Assembly: GCA_937888615.1 (NCBI GenBank)
Contig: CALABZ010000017.1
Location: 1-12,879 of the forward strand
DNA length: 12,879 nt
Source of the DNA: an uncultured Lentisphaeria bacterium
GTDB taxonomy: Bacteria; Verrucomicrobiota; Lentisphaeria; Victivallales; Victivallaceae
Direction: 5' to 3'
A program made the position numbers and the translations under genes. The notes under the pieces are model-generated. The model saw only the letters and a program-made list of their open reading frames with translations, was not told the DNA's origin and made no database searches. Below, in pieces: positions 1 through 7,165 of this stretch; positions within the stretch are counted from its first letter, which is position 1; each line of letters starts with the position of its first letter.

Positions 1-214
1 CGGCGAGGTGGTCGACCATATATTCGAACCGTTTTTCACCACGAAACCTTACGGCAAAGGCACCGGCATGGGACTGGCTATGATTTACGGGACCGTTACC
101 AATCACCTGGGTTGGATTCAACTGTCCACCAAGGAAGGAAATGGGACGACCTTTTATGTGTTCCTGCCCAAATTGTCGCGATTCCAGACGATTTCCCTGC
201 CGCGCTCAAAATAA
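1..214 (+). CDS. Sensor histidine kinase, C-terminal fragment of the ATPase domain (5' end outside window)
   Basis: The reading frame is open from base 2 with no start in view, so the gene begins to the left of the window. The visible 71 residues are the end of a HATPase_c (GHKL) domain: an F box (IFEPFFTTK), a glycine-rich G2 box (KGTGMGLAMIYG) that closes over ATP, and the terminal G-T-T-F-x-V-x-L-P strand. This is the usual end of a two-component histidine kinase, which autophosphorylates a His in the missing DHp domain and passes the phosphate to a response regulator. A short tail of about 16 residues follows and no receiver domain is attached. The F box and G2 spacing resembles NtrB/PAS-type kinases, but the sensor domain and partner cannot be known from this piece. 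Confidence 0.9.
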   Translation, partial: GEVVDHIFEPFFTTKPYGKGTGMGLAMIYGTVTNHLGWIQLSTKEGNGTTFYVFLPKLSRFQTISLPRSK

Positions 215-235
215 CCAGCCGTCGTTTGAAGAAAT

Positions 236-272
236 AGAAAAACACCGGAAGCCTGTTACGGTTTCCGGTGTT
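236..272 (-). terminator. Rho-independent terminator of the secreted-protein gene
   Basis: A hairpin with arms at 241-253 and 260-272 (AACACCGGAA paired to TTCCGGTGTT, extended by three pairs including one G-U) has a 6-nt loop. Read on the minus strand it is followed by TTTTTCTATTTC. It lies just past the stop codon at 290 of the minus-strand gene. On the plus strand no T-run follows, so it is less likely to end the kinase gene efficiently. Confidence 0.8.
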
Positions 273-289
273 AGAAGGAGAGAGTGATA

Positions 290-760
290 TTAGAATTCGC
301 CCCCACCTTCGCCCCTGCCGCCCTTGCGTCCGCGTTCGCCGCCCTGACGACCGCCGCCACGCTGGAACTGCTTTTGGAACTCTCCGGATTTGATCGCTTC
401 GAGAGTCGTATTGACCTTTTCTTCCTTCTTGGCCTTCATTTCGGCCACTCTGGTTTCCAGCGTCTTGATCTGGATATCCTGAATGGTGGTCAACTGGGTT
501 TTGATGTCAGCCAGGAGTTTATCGCTTTTTTCTTTGTCATCCTTGTTTTTGGTGTATTCGCGAACCAACTGACGAAGTTTTTGCGTAGCTTCACGAAATT
601 CTTTTGAGGCGAACATACCGCCGCCAGGACCCATACCGGGTCTGCCTTCACGAGCTTCAGGGGGCGGAGCCGGACGATCGCCTTCATCCTGGGCCATTGC
701 AGTCATTCCGACACCGAGCATTCCGACACTGAGAAGCATCATCACATACTTTGCTACCAT
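290..760 (-). CDS. Small secreted coiled-coil protein with Gly/Arg-rich tail, unknown function
   Basis: This is a 156-residue protein I do not recognise. Residues 1-23 form a signal peptide: a short basic start, a hydrophobic core rich in Met, Leu, Val and Gly, and an AMA-Q cleavage site. A Pro/Gly-rich low-complexity segment (about 29-49) follows. Residues about 52-130 are highly charged and predicted helical (Lys, Glu, Asp, Gln, with spaced Leu and Ile), probably a coiled coil. The last 23 residues are almost only Gly, Arg, Glu, Lys and Gln, in RGGGR-like repeats. The start is supported by AAAGGAG about 8 nt upstream. The gene stands alone, divergent from pfp, with its own terminator. The architecture recalls periplasmic Spy/CpxP-like or LTXXQ helical proteins, but no diagnostic motif is visible, so function is left open. 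Codon use is regular, supporting a real gene. Confidence 0.8.
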   Translation of the reverse strand: MVAKYVMMLLSVGMLGVGMTAMAQDEGDRPAPPPEAREGRPGMGPGGGMFASKEFREATQKLRQLVREYTKNKDDKEKSDKLLADIKTQLTTIQDIQIKTLETRVAEMKAKKEEKVNTTLEAIKSGEFQKQFQRGGGRQGGERGRKGGRGEGGGEF

Positions 761-836
761 TTTCCGATCTCCTTTGTTGTGCGATCCGTATCGAACCGCA
801 GTTGTTTGGTAAATAAAACGACATGAAAATAAAAAT

Positions 837-866
837 ATTGTAGAAATTCGTAAAAATTATTGCCGA
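837..866 (-). promoter_or_regulatory. Candidate sigma-70 promoter for the secreted-protein gene
   Basis: On the minus strand a -10 hexamer TACAAT (837-842, 5 of 6 to consensus) lies 18 nt downstream of TCGGCA (861-866, 4 of 6 to TTGACA). The predicted start of transcription is about 70 nt upstream of the ATG at 760. The region is AT-rich, so chance matches are likely and confidence is modest. Confidence 0.35.
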
Positions 867-882
867 TTCCCGAATTATCGGC
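862..882. repeat. Short inverted repeat in the divergent intergenic region (possible operator)
   Basis: GCCGAT (862-867) and ATCGGC (877-882) form a perfect 6-bp dyad around a 9-nt centre. It overlaps the candidate -35 box of the leftward promoter and lies about 135 nt upstream of pfp. It could be a repressor site or a weak hairpin. The rest of the 256 bp between the divergent genes (761-1016) is AT-rich. It includes a TATAAA at 982-987 that could be the pfp -10 box but has no convincing -35, and TTGAAA at 936-941 with no convincing -10. Confidence 0.3.
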
Positions 883-1016
883 TACAAAAGCGCGGCGGAA
901 CCCCGGAAAATGTCCATATTTTCATGCATCCGGACTTGAAAATCTTATTAAATTATGGTAATTTATTCAGATTGATGACAATATAAATTGCAGCAACAAG
1001 GAGTTAAAACATAACG

Positions 1017-2675
1017 ATGAAAAAGATTTCCCCTCTTCAGGCTAAACGTGCCGCCTATCAGCCCAAACTGCCCCCGGCCCTGACCGCGGGTGCAATCGTC
1101 AAGGCAGTCGAAGGCAAAGCCACCACTGCGGCCGGCGATGCGGCAAAGATCAAGAAACTTTTCCCGGCCACCTATGGGAGCCCGGAAGTTACGTTCCAGA
1201 TGGGCGGCGCCAGCAAGTGCCCGGCCGTCAATGTCGGCGTAATCCTCTCCGGCGGACAGGCCCCCGGCGGCCACAACGTTATCGCCGGTATCTTCGACGG
1301 CATCAAATCGCTGAACTCCCGTTCCAAACTTTATGGATTTCTGAGAGGACCCGACGGCCTGATCAAAAATGAATATGTCGAACTGAAAAAGGATATCATC
1401 GACGACTACCGCAATACCGGCGGTTTCGATATGATCGGTTCCGGTCGTACCAAACTGGAAACCGAAGAACACTTCCAGGCCACCCAGAAACATTGTGAAG
1501 CCCTGAATATCAGCGCCCTCGTCATCATCGGCGGCGACGACTCCAATACCAATGCCTGTTTGCTGGCCGAATATTTCAAGTCGAGAAAAATTCCGCTCCA
1601 GGTCATCGGCTGTCCGAAAACCATCGACGGCGACCTGAAAAATGAGAACATCGAAACTTCATTCGGCTTCGACACCGCCTGCCGCGTCTACAGTGAACTG
1701 ATCGGCAATATCTGCCGCGACGCCAATTCCGCCAAGAAATATTGGCATTTCATCAAGTTGATGGGCCGTTCCGCCTCGCATATCGCTTTGGAATGCGCAC
1801 TCCAGACCCAGCCGAACATCACCATCATCTCCGAAGAAGTCGCCGAGAAGAAAATGACCCTCGCCGATATCGTTGACAGCATGGCAGAAGCCATCGCAGC
1901 CCGTTCGCTGAAAGGCTGCAACTTCGGCGTCGCCCTGATCCCCGAAGGACTGATTGAGTTCATCCCGGAAATGAAGAAGCTTATCGGCGCGCTGAACGAC
2001 ATTCTCGCCAAGGAAGCCGAGGAATTCAAGAAGTTGAACGACCTTGACGATTCCCTGGAATTCGTCCGGGTCCGTCTCAGCAAAGAACTCGCCAAAGTCT
2101 TCAATTCGCTTCCCGGCGGCATCCAACTCCAGCTTTGCATGGACCGCGACCCGCACGGCAACGTTCAGGTTTCCCAGATTGAAACGGAAAAGCTTCTCGC
2201 CGAAATGGTCGGCAAGCGTCTGAAGGAAATGGCCGCGAAAAAACAGTTCAAGGGCAAATTCAGCTCCCAGACCCACTTCTTCGGTTATGAAGGCCGTTGC
2301 GCCGCGCCGTCCAATTACGACGCCGACTACTGCTACAGCCTCGGCTATACCGCCGCCGCGCTGGTTGGCGCCGGCTACACCGGTTATATGTCCTCGGTCC
2401 GCAATACCACCCAGCCCTCCGCCAAATGGTCGGCCGGCGGCGTACCGATCACGATGATGATGAATGTGGAACGCCGTCACGGCGCCGATAAGCCGGTTAT
2501 TCGCAAAGCCCTGTGCGAACTCGAAGGCGCCCCCTTCAAGTTCTTCGCCAAAAACCGTGCCAAATGGGCTCTGGAAACTGATTATGTCTACCCGGGTCCG
2601 ATTCAGTATTTTGGCCCTTCCGAAGTCTGCGACCTGGTCAGCAAGACGCTGGAATTGGAACAGAAAAAGAAATAA
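1017..2675 (+). CDS. pfp: Pyrophosphate-dependent 6-phosphofructokinase, long type
   Basis: This cytoplasmic enzyme transfers phosphate from PPi to fructose 6-phosphate, giving fructose 1,6-bisphosphate. The step is reversible, so one enzyme serves glycolysis and gluconeogenesis and saves ATP. The 552 residues match the long PFP clade (spirochaete, chlamydial and plant-like). Visible motifs are the phosphate-binding loop GGQAPGGHN (79-87), GGDDSNTN (172-179), the catalytic PKTIDGDL (200-207), MGRS (249-252) and PEGL (309-312), with an aromatic, Cys-containing sugar-binding region near residues 425-450. In GGDDS the second Asp replaces the Gly of ATP-dependent enzymes and marks PPi use. AAGGAG (998-1003) lies 13 nt before the ATG, an unusually long spacing, but no other start fits because the next Met is near residue 62. 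gatC follows after 14 nt, so the genes are probably co-transcribed. Confidence 0.95.
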   Translation: MKKISPLQAKRAAYQPKLPPALTAGAIVKAVEGKATTAAGDAAKIKKLFPATYGSPEVTFQMGGASKCPAVNVGVILSGGQAPGGHNVIAGIFDGIKSLNSRSKLYGFLRGPDGLIKNEYVELKKDIIDDYRNTGGFDMIGSGRTKLETEEHFQATQKHCEALNISALVIIGGDDSNTNACLLAEYFKSRKIPLQVIGCPKTIDGDLKNENIETSFGFDTACRVYSELIGNICRDANSAKKYWHFIKLMGRSASHIALECALQTQPNITIISEEVAEKKMTLADIVDSMAEAIAARSLKGCNFGVALIPEGLIEFIPEMKKLIGALNDILAKEAEEFKKLNDLDDSLEFVRVRLSKELAKVFNSLPGGIQLQLCMDRDPHGNVQVSQIETEKLLAEMVGKRLKEMAAKKQFKGKFSSQTHFFGYEGRCAAPSNYDADYCYSLGYTAAALVGAGYTGYMSSVRNTTQPSAKWSAGGVPITMMMNVERRHGADKPVIRKALCELEGAPFKFFAKNRAKWALETDYVYPGPIQYFGPSEVCDLVSKTLELEQKKK

Positions 2676-2689
2676 TACAGGTTTGCCGT

Positions 2690-3001
2690 ATGGAAAATGA
2701 AAGACGCTTTGATATTCGCCGCGTCGCCAAGCTGGCTATGATCGGCCTGAGCGAGGAAGATGAGAAAAAACTCCAGGGCGAACTTGATGCGATCATGGAA
2801 TTCATGGAGCCGCTGACCCGTGTCGATATGCCGGAGGTCAAACCGACCATCCGACCGTTTTCCGACGGCAACGCCTGGCGTGAAGATGATCCGCAGATTT
2901 TGTTCACCCGCGAGGAAATGCTTGCCAATGCTCCGTATACCGAGGACGAGGAATACATAAAAGTACCGCAGGTATTGGCGGAAGAAGGGATGATGCAATG
3001 A
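2690..3001 (+). CDS. gatC: Asp-tRNA(Asn)/Glu-tRNA(Gln) amidotransferase subunit C
   Basis: This is the small structural subunit of the GatCAB amidotransferase, which converts mischarged Glu-tRNA(Gln) and/or Asp-tRNA(Asn) to the correct amide form; GatC wraps around and stabilises GatA. The 103 residues have the family layout: an N-terminal helix with VAKLAMIGLSEED (12-24), the LDAIMEFMEPL helix (33-43), the R-x-D-D-P turn (64-68) and a C-terminal NAPYTEDEEYIKVPQVL segment (80-96) equivalent to the usual NAPE-x-x-x-x-x-F-x-VPKV. The length is typical (about 95-105). It begins 14 nt after pfp with only a weak Shine-Dalgarno (CAGG), so translation may depend partly on read-through from pfp. Its stop overlaps the gatA start (ATGA), indicating translational coupling and matched subunit amounts. 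Confidence 0.93.
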   Translation: MENERRFDIRRVAKLAMIGLSEEDEKKLQGELDAIMEFMEPLTRVDMPEVKPTIRPFSDGNAWREDDPQILFTREEMLANAPYTEDEEYIKVPQVLAEEGMMQ

Positions 3002-4464
3002 GTGTGGATGTAAAGAAACTGACAATTCATCAGATTGCCGATGATCTGGCCGCAGGTAAATATACTTGCGTTGATCTGGCCCAGTTTTATCTGGAGCGCA
3101 TCCAGCAGGTCGAGCCGCTGGTCAATGCTTTCTGCAAATACGATGAAAAAGAATTGTTGAAGAAAGCCGCCGAGGCCGACGCCCGGCGCGCCGAAGGCAA
3201 AGCTTTAAGTCCTTACGACGGTATTCCGATCGGAATGAAAGACAACATTTCCGTCAAGGGGCATTCCTGCAGTTGCGGTTCCAAAACCTTGATGGGTTAT
3301 GTATCGCCGTTCAATGCCACTCTGGTCACATGCTTGCAAAGCAAAGGCTTCATCCCCTTCGGACGCATGAACATGGATGAATTCGCCATGGGTTCCACCA
3401 CCCGCAGCAGCGCTTACGGTCCGACCGCCAACCCGTGGGGACTTGAATACATCCCCGGCGGTTCCAGCGGTGGCAGCGCGGCTTCCGTCGGCGCGTCGGA
3501 ATTGCCCGGCGCGATCGGTAGCGACACCGGTGGTTCGGTCCGTCAACCGGCGGCTTTCTGCGGCGTATATGGGCTGAAACCGACCTACGGGCGGGTATCC
3601 CGTTACGGGATTGCCGCCATGGCGTCCTCGCTGGACCAGGGCGGCCCCCTGACCCGCGATGTTATCGACGCGGCAATCCTGCTTGAAAGCATGAGCGGAT
3701 TCGATCCGCTGGATGCAACGACTCTGCATGAGCCGCTGACCGGTCTGGCTGAAGCGGTCAAGAATACCGACGCCAGCTTTCTGAAAGGCCTGCGGGTCGG
3801 ACTGGTCAAGGAATACATGGCTTGGAATGAACTGGAACCCGCCTGCCGCAAAGCCGTGGAAGATACCATTGCCCTGCTGAAATCTCACGGTGCGGAAGTC
3901 GTTCAGGTCGAACTGCCGACCACAATGTTGGCTACCCAGGCGTATTTCGCGATCATGATGGCGGAAGCCAGCACCAACCTTGAACGCATCGACGGTATTC
4001 GTTACGGCCACCAGGAACCGGGCAAACGCCTGAACGACATCTACTTGAATTCGCGGGGACAGTTCGGCGAAAATACCAAACTGCGCCTGCTGGCGGGAAC
4101 CCTGATTATCACCAAACAGTGTTATGAAGACTACTTCGTCAATGCCCAGAAGGTGCGGACCAAACTGGTTCAGGAGTTTACCGAGATCTTCAAGAAGTGC
4201 GATATTCTGTTGACCCCCACCTCCCCCAATATGCCGGCACGCAAAGATGCGCCGCCCAGCCTGAAATTTCAGGCGGACTTCTACGGGGTGGACTGCAACC
4301 TGGCCGCCAACTGTGCCATCAGTGTACCGGCCGAAATCAGTGCGGACGGCATGCCGGTTGGCGTGCAGTTCATCGCCGCCCCTAAGAACGATGAATTTCT
4401 GCTGAAAGCGGTCCGGGCTTATGAGCTGTGCCGCCCGATCAAGGAATTTATCCCGAAACTCTGA
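2998..4464 (+). CDS. gatA: Asp-tRNA(Asn)/Glu-tRNA(Gln) amidotransferase subunit A (glutaminase)
   Basis: This is the catalytic amidase subunit of GatCAB. It hydrolyses glutamine and feeds ammonia to GatB, which activates the Glu or Asp on the mischarged tRNA. The 488 residues carry a complete amidase signature and the Ser-cisSer-Lys triad: Lys81 in IPIGMKDN, Ser156 in PGGSSGGSAA, and the nucleophile Ser180 in GSDTGGSVRQPA. The spacing between these residues matches characterised GatA. FGRMNMDEFAMGS (121-133) and GLKPTYGRVSRYG (192-204) are also typical. The length is normal (480-490). The start codon overlaps the gatC stop. No gatB follows; the next gene is unrelated, so gatB must lie elsewhere. 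A generic amidase is the alternative, but the adjacent gatC and the long matching motifs make GatA almost certain. Confidence 0.96.
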   Translation: MSVDVKKLTIHQIADDLAAGKYTCVDLAQFYLERIQQVEPLVNAFCKYDEKELLKKAAEADARRAEGKALSPYDGIPIGMKDNISVKGHSCSCGSKTLMGYVSPFNATLVTCLQSKGFIPFGRMNMDEFAMGSTTRSSAYGPTANPWGLEYIPGGSSGGSAASVGASELPGAIGSDTGGSVRQPAAFCGVYGLKPTYGRVSRYGIAAMASSLDQGGPLTRDVIDAAILLESMSGFDPLDATTLHEPLTGLAEAVKNTDASFLKGLRVGLVKEYMAWNELEPACRKAVEDTIALLKSHGAEVVQVELPTTMLATQAYFAIMMAEASTNLERIDGIRYGHQEPGKRLNDIYLNSRGQFGENTKLRLLAGTLIITKQCYEDYFVNAQKVRTKLVQEFTEIFKKCDILLTPTSPNMPARKDAPPSLKFQADFYGVDCNLAANCAISVPAEISADGMPVGVQFIAAPKNDEFLLKAVRAYELCRPIKEFIPKL

Positions 4465-4481
4465 TCTTCCCAAGGAGGAAT

Positions 4482-5621
4482 ATGAGGAAACGGTCGATCA
4501 CGATGTTTTTTATCCTGACTGTATTGTTTACGGTCAGGATGTTTGCTGTTGAAATTGGTACGGAAGCGCCGAAACTTGAAGTTCAGCAATGGCTTCGCGG
4601 CGCCCTGATCGATTTTTCCGTCCCGGAATATCTGCGCCAAAATTCATCAAAACTGACAGTCGTCGTCTGCTGGGGCACCTGGTTGACCGGCGCGCGCGAC
4701 GTAACGCCGCTGCTGGCACAGTTGCAGAACAAATACCACGACAAGGAATTCCGTATCATCCTGATCTCGGCGGAGCCGAAAGCCGCCATTGAAAAATTTT
4801 TCGCCGCCGACAAGGACTTCCCCTGCTATATCGCGCAGGATAAAGGCGAAAAAACGACCCGCGCCTACATGGGGCAAAGCCGTCTTTTTCCGAAAGCATT
4901 CCTGATCGACGCAGCCGGAAATCTGGTTTGGAGCGGGGAGGCTTTTGACCTGCCGAACCTCATCAATACATATTATGATCATAAATTCAGCCTTGATGAC
5001 TGGAAAAAACTCGGCCAACTGTATGAGGAGCTTGAAATCCAGCTCCGAAGCCGGCTTGATCAAGGTATTATTCCAATCACCGATCAGATGCTGGCCTTAA
5101 ATGCCGACGACGGTTTCGCCATTCGCGCCCGGCTCTTTTATTATGACTCTATCCGCCAGCCGGATAAAGCCATTCAATTTCTGGAAGCGCGCGTGAAAAC
5201 GACTCCGCACAATGCCGGAATCTATCTGGCCGCTTTCAATATCCTGAGCGGGCAACGCCCCCTGAATGCGAATAAAATGCTTGAATTCGCCTCGGCTTAT
5301 TTCAAAAATTTCGAGAAGGAACCGGTCGCTCTTCAGCAATTGGCGCTGGTCCTGCTCCGTGACTTCGGCTATACTCCGGGAACCCTTGAGTTGGCCGCGA
5401 AAATTCTGCCGCTCATCGAAAAAGCCGCCGACGTCACCCCCGCCGAAAAAGCCGCGATCCTGACGACCGTGGCCCTTTATCAATACAAGATCGGGTACTT
5501 CGACAAAGCCGTCGCCGCTCAACGTGAAACCATCCGACTCCTTCCCGCCGGTGAAAACGCCGCGGCGGAACAACTGCTGAAATTCTACGAATCCGCCTTG
5601 CGCCTTCATGGCGTCCGGTAA
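4482..5621 (+). CDS. Secreted thioredoxin-fold protein lacking CXXC, with TPR-like C-terminal half
   Basis: I chose the ATG at 4482 (379 residues) because AAGGAGG sits 5-6 nt upstream and a signal peptide follows directly (MRKRS, a hydrophobic stretch to about residue 20, then MFAVEIG). The frame is open further upstream, but that part overlaps gatA. Residues about 26-165 read as a TlpA/AhpC-type thioredoxin fold: G-x-x-AP start, VVVCWGTW strand (60-67), FRIILISAE (90-98), and FPKAFLIDAAGNLVW (136-150) with the cis-Pro at 137. The active-site WC-x-x-C is replaced by WLTGA (67-71), so no redox pair exists. Residues about 170-379 are helical with TPR-like units, e.g. PDKAIQFLEARVKTTPHNAG and FDKAVAAQRETIRLLP. 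It is probably a periplasmic binding or scaffold protein. It lies 17 nt after gatA, probably in the same operon. Exact role unknown. Confidence 0.85.
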   Translation: MRKRSITMFFILTVLFTVRMFAVEIGTEAPKLEVQQWLRGALIDFSVPEYLRQNSSKLTVVVCWGTWLTGARDVTPLLAQLQNKYHDKEFRIILISAEPKAAIEKFFAADKDFPCYIAQDKGEKTTRAYMGQSRLFPKAFLIDAAGNLVWSGEAFDLPNLINTYYDHKFSLDDWKKLGQLYEELEIQLRSRLDQGIIPITDQMLALNADDGFAIRARLFYYDSIRQPDKAIQFLEARVKTTPHNAGIYLAAFNILSGQRPLNANKMLEFASAYFKNFEKEPVALQQLALVLLRDFGYTPGTLELAAKILPLIEKAADVTPAEKAAILTTVALYQYKIGYFDKAVAAQRETIRLLPAGENAAAEQLLKFYESALRLHGVR

Positions 5622-5632
5622 GAATTCCGGGA

Positions 5633-5661
5633 TTGACAAAAACGCCTTTCCGGTTTACTTT
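5633..5661 (+). promoter_or_regulatory. Candidate sigma-70 promoter of glpK
   Basis: A perfect -35 TTGACA (5633-5638) lies in the short gap after the preceding gene and is followed 17 nt later by TACTTT (5656-5661, 3 of 6) in a TA-rich run (TTTATATATAAA) that offers other -10 choices at poorer spacing. Transcription would start near 5668, just ahead of the AAAGGGAGG ribosome binding site. No terminator hairpin separates this from the upstream gene, so some read-through is possible. Confidence 0.5.
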
Positions 5662-5685
5662 ATATATAAACAAAGGGAGGCAACC

Positions 5686-7099
5686 GTGAAACCCCGGTAT
5701 ATTCTGGCTTTGGATCAGGGAACGACCAGTTCCCGCGCCGTTCTTTTCGATGAAAATTTGAAGCCGCTGGCTTCCGCCGGACGCGAATTCAAACAGCACT
5801 ATCCGCAAAGCGGCTGGGTTGAACATGAACCCGATGATCTGTTCGGCAGTATTTTCGAGGCCGCCGGTGAAGTCATGCGCAAACATTCGGTCCAGCCCGA
5901 AGAGATCAAAGCCATCGGAATCGCCAACCAGCGCGAAACCACGCTGATATGGGACCGCAAAACCGGACAACCGGTCTGCCGCGCCATCGTCTGGCAATGC
6001 CGCCGTACCGCCGATCTTTGCCGTCGCCTTGAATCGGAGGGTCTCGGCAAATACGTGAAAGAAAATACCGGTCTGGTTATCGATCCGTATTTCTCCGCCA
6101 CCAAAATCAAATGGATACTGGACAATGTCACGGGGTTGAATACGAAAGACCTGCTGTTCGGCACCGTTGACACTTATCTGATCTGGAAGCTAACCGAAGG
6201 GAAATTCCATGTCACCGATTATACCAATGCCGCCCGCACTATGCTCTTCAACATCAAAACCCTGGACTGGGATTCCGTCTTACTGGAAAAACTCGGCATT
6301 CCGCGCCATATCCTGCCGCAAGTCCTGCCGTCCCGCAATGAACAGGTCGTCTGCCGTCATCCGCTGTTCGACCGGGTACCGATCCCGATTCGCGGAATCG
6401 CCGGCGACCAGCAGGCGGCGCTGTTCGGCCACCGGCGCGTTCCTGCTGTTGAACGCCGGTCAGGAATTTATCGAAAGCCGCCACGGACTGATTACCACGC
6501 TGGGGACCGCGACCTCCCCTGCCCGGCCGGAATACGTGCTGGAAGGTTCGGTATTCATGGCGGGGGCCATCATGCAATGGCTGCGCGACGGGCTCGGCAT
6601 TTTGCCGGATGTCCGTCAGGCGGCGGATATTTCCGCCTCGATTCCGAATACCGGTGGCGTCTGCCTGATCCCGGCCTTTACCGGGTTGGGGGCGCCTTAC
6701 TGGAAGTCGGACGCCCGGGCGGCCATCACCGGCGTGACTCGCGGAACGACTCAACGGGAGATCATCCGAGCCGCCGAGGAAGCCATCGCGTTTCAGTGTG
6801 CGGATCTGATTGAGGCCATGCGCCGTGACCTGGACCGACCAATCCGCAAGGTCCGGGTGGACGGCGGAGCCGCGCGCGACCGCTTCCTCCTCCAGTTTCA
6901 GGCCGACTTGTTGAATTCCACCATCGAACGCCCCGATTATCTGGAAACCACACTGCTCGGCGCGGCCCGGCTCGCTTCCGACGCCACGGCCGAATGCCGA
7001 GCCCCGAAGATGACGTTCACGCCTCACATGGCGGAAGCCGAACGGAACAACCACCTGACACGGTGGCATCAGGCGGTAAATACCATCATAAAAGATTGA
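5686..7099 (+). pseudogene. glpK: Glycerol kinase, disrupted by internal deletion and frameshift
   Basis: Glycerol kinase phosphorylates glycerol to sn-glycerol 3-phosphate with ATP. The GTG start (5686) has AAAGGGAGG 5 nt upstream and is followed by ALDQGTTSSRAV, the N-terminal FGGY phosphate loop. NQRETT, IVWQCRRT, GLVIDPYFSATK and GIAGDQQAALFG (catalytic Asp) follow, to residue 248 (base 6429). The match then jumps frame: TGAFLLLNAG begins at 6431 and continues through FTGLGAPYW, VDGGAARDRFLLQFQ and LETTLLGAARLA to the stop at 7097-7099. The 14 or so residues that normally join ALFG to GTGCF are missing: about 42 nt are replaced by one base. A further 9 or so residues seem missing after LGAARLA, and about four near 6140. 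Total coding content is 470 residues against about 497 normally. Both halves are otherwise well conserved, so the decay is recent or the deletion is an assembly error. No glpF or glpD is nearby. Confidence 0.85.
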
Positions 7100-7110
7100 A
7101 GTCCCGAAAA

Positions 7111-7155
7111 ATAAAAACCCCCGTTGCTGAGATTATCTGCAACGAGGGTTTTGTC
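7111..7155. terminator. Bidirectional Rho-independent terminator between converging glpK and clpB
   Basis: Arms AAAACCCCCGTTGC (7114-7127) and GCAACGAGGGTTTT (7139-7152) pair with a single C-A mismatch around an 11-nt loop. The plus strand ends in TTTTG for glpK. The minus strand continues into TTTTTATTTTTCGGG for clpB. Its position between two converging stops (7099 and 7166) fits service to both genes. Confidence 0.85.
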
Positions 7156-7165
7156 GGGCGAAGAA

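Noticed and set aside
284..607. Plus-strand open frame of 107 residues opposite the secreted-protein gene
   Set aside because: It starts inside the 3' end of the minus-strand gene, is hydrophobic only because it is the complement of Lys/Glu-rich codons, and has no ribosome site of its own.
3205..4473. Long minus-strand open frame opposite gatA
   Set aside because: Antisense shadow of a complete GatA with an intact catalytic triad; no ribosome site or recognisable domain.
4714..4726. TGGCACAG-TTGCA resembling a sigma-54 promoter inside the thioredoxin-fold gene
   Set aside because: GG and GC are only 7 nt apart instead of 10, and the site is inside a coding sequence with no suitable downstream start.
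6429..6431. Programmed frameshift in glpK
   Set aside because: No slippery sequence is visible at the junction, and about 14 conserved residues are missing as well, so a change of frame alone would not restore the protein.
6254..7069. Minus-strand open frame opposite the second half of glpK
   Set aside because: Arg/Gly/Pro-rich shadow frame typical of GC-rich DNA. The plus strand shows clear glycerol kinase motifs.
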